DNA of 64,000 bases, taken from NCBI RefSeq assembly GCF_013369485.1, contig NZ_JABWEB010000001.1, positions 496,001 through 560,000 of the forward strand, read 5' to 3'. Below the pieces are notes generated by a model. The model searched no databases and was not told the origin of the DNA. It saw nothing but the letters and a program-made list of their open reading frames with translations. Origin of the DNA: Massilia sp. BJB1822. GTDB lineage: Bacteria > Pseudomonadota > Gammaproteobacteria > Burkholderiales > Burkholderiaceae_D. The position numbers and the translations under genes were made by a program. Below, one piece after another: positions 20,201 to 27,071 of this stretch. How positions within the stretch are numbered: position 1 is the first letter of the stretch; every line of letters starts with the position of its first letter.

Positions 20201-23200
20201 ACGAATGGCAGCGTCAGCTTCTCGGCGGACAGTGGCGCCAGCAACAGCGACCTGGTGACGAATATCGCCATGCAGACCATCAGCGGCACGCTGAGCGCGC
20301 CGCTGGCCACCGGCGAGGTGGTGGAAGTGTCCTTCGACCAGGGCGCGAACTGGGTGGCGGCGACTGCCACGGTGGGTGCGCCGGGCTGGGCGCTGGCGCC
20401 GCGCGTGCTGTCGGGCAGCGGCAGCCTGCAGGTGCGCGTCAGCGACGCCTCGGGCAACCATGGCGCCGTCTCCAGCACCGCCTATGTGCTCGATACTGGC
20501 CTGCCCACCATGAGCATGAGCAGCAGCGCCAGCGCGTTGCGCGCCGGTGAAACGGCCACCCTGACCTTTACCTTCAGCGAAGCACCGCAAGGCTTCACGG
20601 CCGGCGACCTGACGGTCAACGGCGGCACCTTGAGCGGCTTTGCCGTTACCGCCAACCCACTGGTGTACAGCGCCGTGTTTACACCCACGCCGGGCAGCAA
20701 CGGCCCGGCCAGCATCAGCCTGGCGGCGGGACAGTACAGCGATTTGGCGGGCAATCTGGGCGGGGCCGTGGCGGGACCGGCGCTCAGTATCGACACCCTG
20801 GCGCCGACCCTGGCCATCACCAGCAGTGCCAGCTCCCTGCATGCTGGCCAGACCGCGCTACTGACCTTCACCTTCAGCGAAGCGCCGGCCGGCTTTGCCG
20901 AGAGCGATATCAGCGTCAGCGGCGGCACCTTGAGCGGCTTTGCCGTAACCGCCAATCCGGCCGTCTATACGGCCTTGTTTACGCCGACGCCGAATACGGC
21001 CAGCGCCAGTGCCGGCATCAGCGTGGCGGGCGGCTTGTACAGCGATAGCGCGGGCAATGCCGGCGGCGGCGCCAGCGGCCCCGCGATCAGCATCGATACC
21101 TTGCCGCCGGTGGCGGCAGCCGGCAGCATCGTCTTCTCCAGCGACAGCGGCGTCAGCGCCACCGATCTGATCACCAATAGTGCCGCCCAGGACTTGAGCG
21201 GCGCGCTGAATGCGCCGCTGGCGGTGGGCGAAAGCGTGGAAGTCTCGCTCAACGATGGCGTCAGCTGGCTGAGCGCCGCCACCAGCGGCGCGGGCGCCAC
21301 CAGCTGGACCCTGGCCGGCCAGACCTTGAGCGGCAGCGGCAATCTGCGCGTGCGCGTGGCCGATGCGGCCGGCAACCACAGCGCGGAGCTGATCCGGCCC
21401 TATGCCATCGACAACACGCCGGCCACGGTTGCCATCACCAGCAATGTCGCCACGGCCAACGGCGTGACGCCGGCCGTCATCAGCTTCACCTTCAGCGAGG
21501 CGCCCAGCAACTTCGGCATCGACGATATCGTGGTCAGCGGCGGCACCCTGAGCAATCTGACAGCCACCGCCAATCCGCGCGTCTACACGGCCCAGTTCAC
21601 GCCCACGGCTGGCGTGCCGAACGGCACGGCCAGCATTACCTTGTCCGGCGCCTATACCGATGCGGCGGGCAATGCCGGCGGCAGCGGCGCCTTGCCGGCG
21701 CTGGCGATCGATACCGTGGCTCCGGTGGCGCAGGCGGGCGGCGTGGCCTTCAATTCGGACAGCGGCAGCAGCGGCAGCGACCTGATCACCAATAATCCGC
21801 TGCAAAGCCTGAGCGGCACCCTGAGCGCGGCGCCGGCCGCCGGCGAGGTGGTGGAAGTCTCCTTCGACAATGGACAGAGCTGGACGGCGGCCCAGGTCAG
21901 CGGCAGCAGCTGGAGCTTGCCGAATCAGACCCTGAGCGGCAGCAATGTGCTGCAAGTGCGGGTGCGCGATGCGGCCGGCAATGCCAGCACGGCCTATGCC
22001 GCCAGCTATACCATCGACACCACGGCGCCCACGGTGAGCATCGGCGGCAACGCCGCGGTGCCGCAGGGCGGTTCGGTGACGCTGACGCTGACCTTGAGCG
22101 AAGCGGGCGTGATGACCATCGACGATCTGCTGGCGACGGGCGGCACCTTGTCCAACTTCAGCGGCAGCGGCACCAGCTACAGCGTGCTGTTCACGCCCCA
22201 GCCGGGCAACGGCAGTGCGTCGGTGCAGGTGGTGGGCAGCGCCTTCAGCGATGCCGCCGGCAATGCCAGCGTGGCCAGCGCGCCGTTTACGGTATCGGTG
22301 GTCGCGTCCAATCCCGGCACGCCCGGTACCCCCAGCACGGTGGACGGCGTGACGGTGCTGACGAGCAGTGGCAGCGACCCGCGCACCGGCTTGCCGACCA
22401 TGAGCATGCAGGTGCCGGTGATCACGGCCACGCGCACGGAAGATCCGAACACGCCGCACGCGGCCCTGGCCGACATCCCGCTCGGCATCGCTGCCAATGC
22501 GGCCGGCATCAGCGCCAGCCTGATCGCCAGCCTGCCGGTTGGCATTGGCCTGGAAGCGAGTGGCCCCACCATGCTGCTGACGATGGCCCAGGCCGGCATT
22601 GACCTGATTGGCCGGGTCGATGACCGCACCCAGCTGGACCCGGTGTCGCGCGCGGCGATGGAGGAGCAAGCCCGCCTCTTCCTCGACGGCCTGCCGCCCG
22701 GCGCCTGGCTGGCCGACCGGACGCTGCTGCTGAGCGCCAGCCAGATGCCCGAGCAGCCCATCCTGATCACCGGCAATCCGGCCGTGGCGGGCGCGCCCGG
22801 CGGCGGCGCCCGCCGGCGGCAGCGTCACCGCGCTGGTGATCGATACCCACGGCTTGACCCGGGATTCCATCATCCAGCTGGAGCACATCGACTTCGCCGC
22901 CCTGGCCGGCGCCGCCAATGTGCGCGGCGGCAGCGGCAAGAACTTCATCATCGGCGACGAGGCGGTGCAAAGCATTGTGCTCAGCAGCGGAAACGAGAAC
23001 GACACCCTGTATGGCAATGGCGGCAACGATGTGCTGGCCACGGCGGCCGGCAACGATTACCTGAACGGCGGCAGCGGCGACGACCGCCTGGCCGGCGGCG
23101 CCGGCAACGACCGGCTGGAAGGCGGCAGCGGCAGCGATTCGCTGCAGGGCGGCCGCAGCGACGTGGGCGAATGGCAGTTCTACCTGACGGCCCAGGGCGC

Positions 23201-23281
23201 CGTGGTGGGCAAGCATCAGATGGCGCTGAGCAGCAGCACGGCGATGGAAAACATCGCGGCAGCGCAACTGAATGGCAGTGA
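11225..23281 (+). CDS. Giant DUF4347/Ig-repeat secreted adhesin-like protein, main frame
   Basis: A very large surface or secreted protein. From the ATG at 11225 (AAGGAG 7 bases upstream) it opens with a DUF4347 domain (about residues 20-185; IVSHGAAGQLRLGG, DILLYGCNVA). Further beta-rich domains follow to about residue 855, then 28 Ig-like repeats of about 101-103 residues (13.8-22.3 kb), and a conserved region ending near LITGNPAVAGAPGG. After about 22808 this frame turns into arginine-rich sequence without homology, while the sensible continuation is one base over (22836-24287). With one base removed the gene would encode about 4,353 residues. The RTX-like C-terminus suggests type I secretion, but no export genes are adjacent. 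Adhesion or biofilm function is inferred. Confidence 0.85.
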   Translation: MNHPALPFGRFADSLADPPLRRSVLFIDATVAGAQELAAGAKAGVQVVMLDGRHDGVRQIADVLQAYEELDSIQIVSHGAAGQLRLGGSTLDGSTLASYADALRDWGAALRSGGDILLYGCNVAQGSAGLAFVDGLSAATGADIAASTGLTGAGARGGDWLLEYSHGTIEAPAAISYAALDDYDYTLGLVNGGVSGTITWGTVPITSVVAGALTGILTGQTISVLNDLGTGFDIYAKSSGGGGLTISNITSSLGLWSSHVRATGILTAPEYLELRANAGIFDLTSLKLSSADLGWLLSGTFTVQALDSSYAPIGTPATLTGVAINTFGTLSLAGNSNFQGIGGVRISASVGAQIAVDDIVVVNPRVAATISAAAYNAGTGVLSVTAVGINAGDAIDPSKITLSGQGGSYTLTSPVVSALSNTLFSITLNAADKLAINGLLNNNGVLAVDGTTFNLAAALNWDSNAGAGVDLTANAIVVTNVQLPVITSASYDATTHVLTVTGNNLVSVVGAANDINVAKLILSGQGGGTRTLTTSGNVEVTSATSFSVTLSGADVAAVAALMTKDGGTASSGHAYTLAAGDDWNSVIGNVSIAVGSVLITVSNTSNSAPTISGAAAASGNDGASLLPFANVTVADANGDNVSLAISYNSANGTLSGAGLSGSAGSYTLSAASPAALTAALKALQFTPTANQAAVGAVIGTTFTLTPTDSKGLAGTPNTGTVLSITSVNDAAAIGGAQAGQGVTAGGTLQPFGGMTVSDPDVGATVIVTITLDSAAKGAFTAASLAASGFSSSDGGATYTHAAAAPAAAQAALQALVFQSAAGLSATTTFTVSVNDGSAVTSNSTTTVTAAVPSSTTALTVAFSADSGSSNSDLITNVAAQTISGTLSGALASGESVQVSLDNGVSWSTASAAVGASTWTLAGQTLSGSGTLQVKVTNIGGSSTPLTRSYTLDTTAPATTGASVAFSADSGSSSDLITNVAAQTISGTLSANLAAGESVQISLDNGSSWSTASASAGSNAWTLAGQTLSGSGTLQVRVTDAAGNSGAAASNPYVLDTSGPTAAISSNVSVLKSGESAIITITFSETPAGFSLADLTAVGGTLSNLSATANARIYTAEFTPNSGLSGLLGGVSLANGSYTDVAGNSGAGAASLAISIVTLGPSLSISSDVAALKSGETATISFTFSSLPLGFVLGDVAVSGGVLGNFAVTNNPLVYTATFTPAANTQGGTASISVASGAYSDILGNLGGAGSTPTIAIDTKAPTVTISSSDSALSVGETATISFTFSELPVGFTAGDVIASGGTLSGFGVTLNPLVYTAVFTPTAGQASGAASISIAGGAYADLAGNAGTAGGTPSISIDTLPPTTAVTGVAFSADTGASSSDLVTNTAAQSISGTLGAPLAADERVEVSLDNGLNWSIASAAVGGSSWTLAGQTLAASNTLQVRVSDAFGNHGPAYSAAYVLDTVQPGLSISSDTSSLRVGEVANITFTFSEAPSGFSAADVAVSGGTLSGLAATANPLVYTAVFTPSSGVNGGTAGMSVAAGSWSDLAGNGGLAASMPAISLDTQAPAMTISSSASALKAGQSATLTFTFNHAPAGFTASDVSVSNGTLSGFAVTANPLVYTAVFTPTVNLASGAANISVAAGSYVDTAGNSGSAATGPAISIDTLAPSLAISSDTATLRAGQTANITFTFSEAPSGFSAADVTVSGGTLSAPAATANPLVYTAVFTPTAGVQGVNAVISVAGGAFTDAAGNSGSSGSPPSIAIDTLAPLTTGASVSFSADTGSSATDLLTNTAAQTVSGTLSALLANGESVQVSLDNGATWSTATASAGSYNWTLAGQTLAGSNTLLVRVADAAGNTGPSYAAAYVLDSGTPGVVITSSAAALKGGETALITFTFSEAPDGFSAADLTVSGGVLGTLSATANPLVYTAVFTPDPGQNGATASIVLAAGSYTDAAGNAGAGGSVPGINIDTQAPATTGASVLFSNDSGASATDLITSVAAQDISGTLNANLAAGESVEVSLDNGQTWTAASASVGSNAWSLAGQTLAGAGVLQVRVSDAAGNHGTAYSASYAFDTAAPSLSITSSKAFLNSADTAKLTFTFSEIPDGFTQGDITVAGGTLSGFAASADPHVYTAIFTPTAGQASGTASITVAAGAYSDLAGNGGQAAQTPAISYATVAPGVAITSSSGALKAGETATISFTFSSAPVGFTASDIAVSGGVLSGLAATADPLVYSAVFTPAAALAAGSGAISIAAGRFQDSLGNAGTAATMDPIMIDTLAPTLSIGSNASALKAGDTALITFTFSEAPASFSLGDISVGNGTLSNLTQSTNPSVYTAVFTPTAGIASGSASISVLAGAYTDAAGNSGQTGGSPSISLDTLPPSISGASALFSADTGSSASDLVTRTAAQTIAGTLNGVLAAGDSVEVSLDNGHTWQTAAANAGGSAWTLANQTLSGSNTLQVRVTDAAGNHGAAYSSAYVLDTAAPTVAISSNAGSLKAGESATISFTFSEAPVGFGIGDLIASGGTLSGFAATANPLVYTVLLTPTPGLSGSATVTLGNGLYSDLAGNSGTGGSTPAISVDTLAPTLSIASSATSLKAGESATLTFTFSDAPTGFSLADIAASNGSISALAATADPLVYTAVFTPSAGLASASASITVAGTAYFDAAGNPGSNASAPAIAIDTLAPTTQGNAISFSADFGASNSDLLTNAPLQTISGTLDANLIAGELVQVSLDNGASWLNAASGAGSNQWVLASQLLSGSGSIQVRVSDAAGNTGPAFSAGYVIDTSAPTMTVSSSAATLKAGESATLTFTFSEAPTGFTVNDLVASNGSLSAFGVTADPRVYTVVLTPTAGLSGSSGVTLAAGQYTDAAGNAGGGASPLISVDTQAPGLSISSNAATLKAGELATITFTFSEAPLGFALGDITVGGGTLSGFGQSANPLVYTAIFTPAMGQSGGSGTVAVAGASYHDAAGNAGAAAAMAPIIVNTQLPGSTNGSVSFSADSGASNSDLVTNIAMQTISGTLSAPLATGEVVEVSFDQGANWVAATATVGAPGWALAPRVLSGSGSLQVRVSDASGNHGAVSSTAYVLDTGLPTMSMSSSASALRAGETATLTFTFSEAPQGFTAGDLTVNGGTLSGFAVTANPLVYSAVFTPTPGSNGPASISLAAGQYSDLAGNLGGAVAGPALSIDTLAPTLAITSSASSLHAGQTALLTFTFSEAPAGFAESDISVSGGTLSGFAVTANPAVYTALFTPTPNTASASAGISVAGGLYSDSAGNAGGGASGPAISIDTLPPVAAAGSIVFSSDSGVSATDLITNSAAQDLSGALNAPLAVGESVEVSLNDGVSWLSAATSGAGATSWTLAGQTLSGSGNLRVRVADAAGNHSAELIRPYAIDNTPATVAITSNVATANGVTPAVISFTFSEAPSNFGIDDIVVSGGTLSNLTATANPRVYTAQFTPTAGVPNGTASITLSGAYTDAAGNAGGSGALPALAIDTVAPVAQAGGVAFNSDSGSSGSDLITNNPLQSLSGTLSAAPAAGEVVEVSFDNGQSWTAAQVSGSSWSLPNQTLSGSNVLQVRVRDAAGNASTAYAASYTIDTTAPTVSIGGNAAVPQGGSVTLTLTLSEAGVMTIDDLLATGGTLSNFSGSGTSYSVLFTPQPGNGSASVQVVGSAFSDAAGNASVASAPFTVSVVASNPGTPGTPSTVDGVTVLTSSGSDPRTGLPTMSMQVPVITATRTEDPNTPHAALADIPLGIAANAAGISASLIASLPVGIGLEASGPTMLLTMAQAGIDLIGRVDDRTQLDPVSRAAMEEQARLFLDGLPPGAWLADRTLLLSASQMPEQPILITGNPAVAGAPGGGARRRQRHRAGDRYPRLDPGFHHPAGAHRLRRPGRRRQCARRQRQELHHRRRGGAKHCAQQRKRERHPVWQWRQRCAGHGGRQRLPERRQRRRPPGRRRRQRPAGRRQRQRFAAGRPQRRGRMAVLPDGPGRRGGQASDGAEQQHGDGKHRGSATEWQ
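13790..22310 (+). repeat. 28 tandem Ig-like coding repeats of two classes
   Basis: Ten B repeats (about 103 residues; core FSADSGSSxSDLxTN, ISGTLSA, VSLDNG, WTLAGQTLSGS, LQVRVSDAAGN) and 18 A repeats (about 101 residues; core SLKAGETATITFTFSEAP, GGTLSGFA, NPLVYTAVFTPT, SDLAGNxG, ISIDTLAP). The order is B B AAA B AAA B A B AAA B AA B AA B AA B A B A, so B units separate runs of one to three A units. Both classes look like bacterial Ig-like beta-sandwiches. High similarity between copies makes this region prone to recombination and to assembly collapse. Confidence 0.9.
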
Positions 23282-24287
23282 AGCCCTGCTGCATTTCATC
23301 TCCGCCAGCGCGGTGCGCCTGCAGGAACTGTCGCTGCTGTATCACACGGCCTTCCATCGCGCGCCGGACTTGCCGGGCTTGAATTTCTGGGTGACCAGCG
23401 GTCTGAGCGGCGAGGAGCTGGCGACCAGGCTGCTGGAGCCGCCCGAGGGCCGCGATGGCATTGTCCAGCTGGGCAGTACCGCTTATGTGCAGCAGCTGTA
23501 CCAGAACGCGCTGGGCCGCACCGCCAGCGGCGCCGAGCTGGCCGGCTGGCTGCAGTATTTCGACCGCATGCCGCTCAAGCAGGCGCAGGGTGCCGTGCTG
23601 AGCGGCATCGCGCAACTGGCCGAGCACAAGGCCGCCTGGCTCAGCGCTGATGGCTTTGCCCTGGGCGGCATCGTGCATCAGCGCGAACAGGGCTGGATCG
23701 CCAATTCCGGCAACGACCGGCTGGAAGGCGGCGCCGGCAGCGACTGGCTGGTGGGGGGCGACGGCAGCGATACCGTGGTCTACGGCGGCGCCAGCAGCCA
23801 GTACACGCTGTCGCTCGGGCGCGACGGTACGGTGCTGCTGGGCGATGCGCTGGGCGTGCAGGATGGCGTGCGCCAGATCGAGTTTGGCGAGTTTGCCGGC
23901 CGCAGCGTCGATCTGGGCTTTACCCAGGCCGCGCCGCAGGTGCTGCAGGAACTGGGCATGCTGTATCACCTGACCCTGGGCCGCGCCGGCGATGTGGACG
24001 GTTTCCGCTATTGGGCCAACAGCGGCCAGCAGGATGGCCCGCTGGCGAATGCCTTCCTGCACTCGGCGGAATTCATCAGCCGCTTCGGCCAGTTGAACGA
24101 TGCCGCCTTCATGCGCCAGCTCTATCTGAACTTGCAGCAAGACCCGGCTGAGGCCTCGGCGCAACAATGGCTGGCCTATCTGGCCGTTCATGGCCGGGCC
24201 GAAACGGTGGCCGCCATGGCCGAGGATGTCACCCTGGTCGGCAGCCAGTACGGGGCGGGCGGCCTGAGCCTGGTCGGGGCGCTGTGA
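22836..24287 (+). CDS. C-terminal part of the giant protein: RTX-type repeats and DUF4214 domains
   Basis: In-frame continuation of the giant adhesin after an apparent +1 shift; the frame is open before 22836 and no independent start signal is seen. It contains glycine/aspartate nonapeptide repeats (GGSGDDRLAGGAGNDRLEGG, about 23.05-23.15 kb), which in RTX proteins bind calcium outside the cell. Then come two DUF4214-like helical domains (LQELSLLYHTAFHRAPDLPG and LQELGMLYHLTLGRAGDVDG) flanking a second short glycine-rich repeat patch. This layout is typical of type I-secreted proteins with an uncleaved C-terminal signal. If the shift is real, the main protein would lose its export signal. Confidence 0.8.
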   Translation: MIDTHGLTRDSIIQLEHIDFAALAGAANVRGGSGKNFIIGDEAVQSIVLSSGNENDTLYGNGGNDVLATAAGNDYLNGGSGDDRLAGGAGNDRLEGGSGSDSLQGGRSDVGEWQFYLTAQGAVVGKHQMALSSSTAMENIAAAQLNGSEALLHFISASAVRLQELSLLYHTAFHRAPDLPGLNFWVTSGLSGEELATRLLEPPEGRDGIVQLGSTAYVQQLYQNALGRTASGAELAGWLQYFDRMPLKQAQGAVLSGIAQLAEHKAAWLSADGFALGGIVHQREQGWIANSGNDRLEGGAGSDWLVGGDGSDTVVYGGASSQYTLSLGRDGTVLLGDALGVQDGVRQIEFGEFAGRSVDLGFTQAAPQVLQELGMLYHLTLGRAGDVDGFRYWANSGQQDGPLANAFLHSAEFISRFGQLNDAAFMRQLYLNLQQDPAEASAQQWLAYLAVHGRAETVAAMAEDVTLVGSQYGAGGLSLVGAL

Positions 24288-24394
24288 GCGCGTCTTGTCC
24301 CGGACATGACTTGCATCATAGTTGCTAATGTGAAAATCTTTTGTGCGCGCGGCAGAGGCGGCGCATAATCGGAATACGCCTACCGATTACCGCC

Positions 24395-25168
24395 ATGAGT
24401 GCCGTCATTGACCCTCACTTCAGCCGCCTGGAGCCGCCGCGCATCCTGATCGTGGACGACTCGCCGCCGCAACTGGCCGAGCTGCTGCGGCGCTACCGCG
24501 TCAGCACGGTCGGCGACGGCCACCAGGGCTATCAGCATGCGCTGGCGCGGCCGCCCGACCTGATCCTGCTCGATGTCTGCATGCCGGTGATGGATGGCCT
24601 GGCCGCCTGCCGCCTGCTGAAAGCCGATGCCGCCACCCGCCACATCCCCATCATCTTCCTTTCCGCCCACGACGATCCCGACGAACGCGTAGCTGGCCTG
24701 ATGGCCGGCGCGGTGGACTATGTGCGCAAGCCCTATAGCGCGGAAGAAGTGGCCCTGCGCGTGCGCATCCATCTGCAGCTGGCGCGCGGCCGCGCGCGGG
24801 CGCCGCGCGAGACGGTGCGCCACGATCCGGAGCAGGTGCTGGTGGACGCCGTGCGCCAGTTGCTGAGCACCCACCTCGATGCCTTGCTGACCCTGGCCGA
24901 TATCGCCGATGCCGTGGGCACATATGAAAAGCGCCTGAGCCAGGTGTTCCGCCAGCGTACCGGCATGACGGTGTTCGGCTGCCTGGCGCAGCAGCGCATG
25001 GAGCGCGCGCGCGAACTGCTGGCCGGCACCGATCTGGATATCCAGGATATCGCCCTGCAAGTGGGCTATAACAGCGCCGCCAATTTCGCCACTGCCTTCC
25101 GCGCGCATATGACGCTGACGCCGCGCGCCTATCGCCAGAGCATGCGCCAGCAGGGAGCGCCGCAATGA
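24395..25168 (+). CDS. Response regulator with AraC-type DNA-binding domain
   Basis: 257 residues from the ATG at 24395. A receiver domain occupies about 14-135, with acidic pair DD21-22, phosphoacceptor Asp60 (LILLDVCMPVMDG) and the conserved Lys in VRKPYS. An AraC-family helix-turn-helix pair follows (about 155-250; LADIADAVGTYEKRLSQVF and IQDIALQVGYNSAANFATAF). It probably activates or represses promoters when phosphorylated. No strong SD precedes the ATG. It overlaps the next gene by four bases (ATGA), so the two are translationally coupled. It lies about 110 bases after the giant adhesin gene on the same strand and may control it. Confidence 0.9.
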   Translation: MSAVIDPHFSRLEPPRILIVDDSPPQLAELLRRYRVSTVGDGHQGYQHALARPPDLILLDVCMPVMDGLAACRLLKADAATRHIPIIFLSAHDDPDERVAGLMAGAVDYVRKPYSAEEVALRVRIHLQLARGRARAPRETVRHDPEQVLVDAVRQLLSTHLDALLTLADIADAVGTYEKRLSQVFRQRTGMTVFGCLAQQRMERARELLAGTDLDIQDIALQVGYNSAANFATAFRAHMTLTPRAYRQSMRQQGAPQ

Positions 25169-26244
25169 GAGAGGGAACGGAAAGCACGCCTGCGGTGCCG
25201 GCGCTGGAAGCCCAGGTGCGCGGCGCCATGCTGGCTGCCCTGGCGCACGATCTGCGCGCGCCCTGGGCCCGCCTGCGCCAGCAGGCCGTCTTGCTGGCGG
25301 CGGAGGCAGGCCAGCCGCTGGCCGCCAGCGCGGAGCAGCAACTGGCGCTGCTGGAAGATTTGCAGGACTTCGTGCGCTGGGAGCTGCAAGCGCCGGAAAC
25401 GGTGGCCGCTCCCGTGTATCTGCATGGCTTGCTGCAGGAAGTGGCCGCGCTGGGCGCGCGCCTGGCGCGCCAGCAGGAAGCGGCCTTCCACTGCGATCTG
25501 GGTGCGCTGCCGCCGGTGGCTGTCATCGACCGCGAGGCCGTGCCGCGGCTGCTGGGCAAGCTGCTGCGTCACGCCGCCGCCGTCAGCCCAGGTGGCAGTG
25601 TGCGGCTGGCGCTGGCCTGGCAGCAGGAGGCGGGCGGCGCCTGGCTGCATTGCAGCGTGGCCGGGAGCGGCGTGTCCGGCGGCTGCATGGAACATCCCCT
25701 GCGCGGCCGCACCCAGGTGCCGGCCGCAGCGGCACTGGCCTTGGGCAGCGCCGTCCAGCTGGCGCAGGCGCTGCGCAGTCCTTTGCGGGCGCAGGCCGCG
25801 CCCTGGCCCGGCCACGCCATCGCCCTGGCCTGTCCCTTGGCGGCGGAGAGCGAAGTGCTGCTGCCGGTGCCGCCGGACCTGGCTTTGGCGGCGACCGGCC
25901 GCCGCATCGTTGTGCTGGAACCGCTGGCCGCCATGCGCGACTATCTGACCGAACTGCTGCTGGGCGCCGGCTGCGAAGTGCTGGCCGCGCACGATATGGA
26001 CGATGCCTTGCAGCTGGCCGGCCAGCTGGGCCGGCACGAGGCGCTGTTGTGCGCCGACCAGGTTTCCGGCATCGATGCCGGCCTGCTGAGGAAAAGGCTG
26101 CGCGCGCGCCATGGCGCGGCGGCGCCGGCCCTGCTGCTGCATGCGGCGCAAGCGCCGCAGGAAGAATACGATGCGCTGCTGTACAAGCCGGCCAGCGCCG
26201 GCGCCTTGCTGGCCGCGCTGGCCAATCTGGCGCAGCGCGCCTAA
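25165..26244 (+). CDS. Degenerate hybrid histidine kinase-like protein
   Basis: 359 residues with three parts. A HisKA-like dimerisation segment carries a candidate phosphohistidine at His28 (ALAHDLRAP). An ATPase-like domain follows in which the N-box asparagines are lost (LLGKLLRHAAA) and the G1 box DxGxG reads VAGSGVSG. The C-terminal receiver-like domain keeps the Lys (LLYKPAS), but its acidic pocket reads LEP and the acceptor region CADQVSGIDAG is poorly conserved. No membrane segment or sensor domain is visible. ATP binding looks doubtful. It may act as a phosphatase, a phosphotransfer adaptor or a scaffold for the coupled response regulator. Confidence 0.7.
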   Translation: MREGTESTPAVPALEAQVRGAMLAALAHDLRAPWARLRQQAVLLAAEAGQPLAASAEQQLALLEDLQDFVRWELQAPETVAAPVYLHGLLQEVAALGARLARQQEAAFHCDLGALPPVAVIDREAVPRLLGKLLRHAAAVSPGGSVRLALAWQQEAGGAWLHCSVAGSGVSGGCMEHPLRGRTQVPAAAALALGSAVQLAQALRSPLRAQAAPWPGHAIALACPLAAESEVLLPVPPDLALAATGRRIVVLEPLAAMRDYLTELLLGAGCEVLAAHDMDDALQLAGQLGRHEALLCADQVSGIDAGLLRKRLRARHGAAAPALLLHAAQAPQEEYDALLYKPASAGALLAALANLAQRA

Positions 26245-27071
26245 GGCAGGCGGCCGCCCGTCACTCGCTCGATGCCGGCCAGATCCTGCCAGCTCTGCAC
26301 CTCAAGATAGCCCGCGGAGGCGAGCAGGGCGCGCACGGCGGCGGCCTGGTCATAGCCATGCTCCATCAGCAGCCAGCCCTGGCCGAGCAGATGGCGCGGC
26401 GCGCCGGCGATGATGGCGCGCAGGGCCGACAGGCCATCGGCATGGTCGGTCAGCGCGCCCACCGGCTCGAAGCGCAGATCGCCCTCGGACAGATGGCGGT
26501 CGCCGCTGGCGATATACGGGGGATTGGAGACGATCAGCTCGAAGCGCTCGCTGTCATCCAGCGCCGCATACCAGCTGCTGTGCAGGAAGCGCACCGCGGC
26601 CTGGTTGGACGCAGCGTTGCGCTGCGCCACAGCCAACGCCTCCGGGCTGACATCGAGCGCGCTGACGGCGGCATCGGGCCGGCTATGCGCCAGCGCGATG
26701 GCGATGGCGCCGCTGCCCGTGCCCATATCCAGCACCCGGCCGCGCGGCGGCAGGCGCTCCAGCGCCAGTTCCACCAGCAGCTCCGTTTCCGGGCGCGGAA
26801 TCAGGACCGCATCGCTCACCTCAAAGGCCAGGCCATAGAATTCGCGCTGGCCGATGATGTAGGCCACCGGTTCGCCGCGCAGGCGGCGCTCGATCAGCTC
26901 CGACAGGCGCGCCGCCTCGTCCGCGCTCAACGCGCGCTCCGACTGCGTGATCAGGCCGACCCGGTTCAAGCCCAGCGCATGGCAGACGAGGATGCGATTA
27001 TCCACCGCATCCAGGCGCGACTGCTGCTGCAGCGAAGCGACCGTCGCGCCGGCCTGCACGTGCTGGCTCAT
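26241..27071 (-). CDS. prmC: Release factor glutamine methyltransferase
   Basis: Methylates the glutamine of the GGQ motif in release factors RF1 and RF2, using S-adenosylmethionine. The 276 residues match PrmC (277 in E. coli). Seen: the SAM-binding loop VLDMGTGSGAIAIALA and the glutamine-binding motif VSNPPYIAS. I chose the ATG at 27071, which overlaps the dsbB stop by four bases; an upstream reading to 27206 would only add out-of-family residues inside dsbB. Its stop overlaps the stop of the convergent kinase-like gene. Its target gene prfA lies upstream on the same strand. Confidence 0.95.
   Translation of the reverse strand: MSQHVQAGATVASLQQQSRLDAVDNRILVCHALGLNRVGLITQSERALSADEAARLSELIERRLRGEPVAYIIGQREFYGLAFEVSDAVLIPRPETELLVELALERLPPRGRVLDMGTGSGAIAIALAHSRPDAAVSALDVSPEALAVAQRNAASNQAAVRFLHSSWYAALDDSERFELIVSNPPYIASGDRHLSEGDLRFEPVGALTDHADGLSALRAIIAGAPRHLLGQGWLLMEHGYDQAAAVRALLASAGYLEVQSWQDLAGIERVTGGRLP

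Noticed and set aside
13790..22310. Regularly spaced repeats as a possible CRISPR array
   Set aside because: The period is about 300 bases, the repeats are protein-coding and diverged, and there are no short identical repeats with unique spacers.
11054..23053. Very long open frames on the minus strand opposite the giant adhesin gene (up to about 1,300 codons)
   Set aside because: They are Ala/Gly/Arg-rich, carry no recognisable domain and mirror the repeat units; high GC and strong codon bias keep the antisense frame free of stops.
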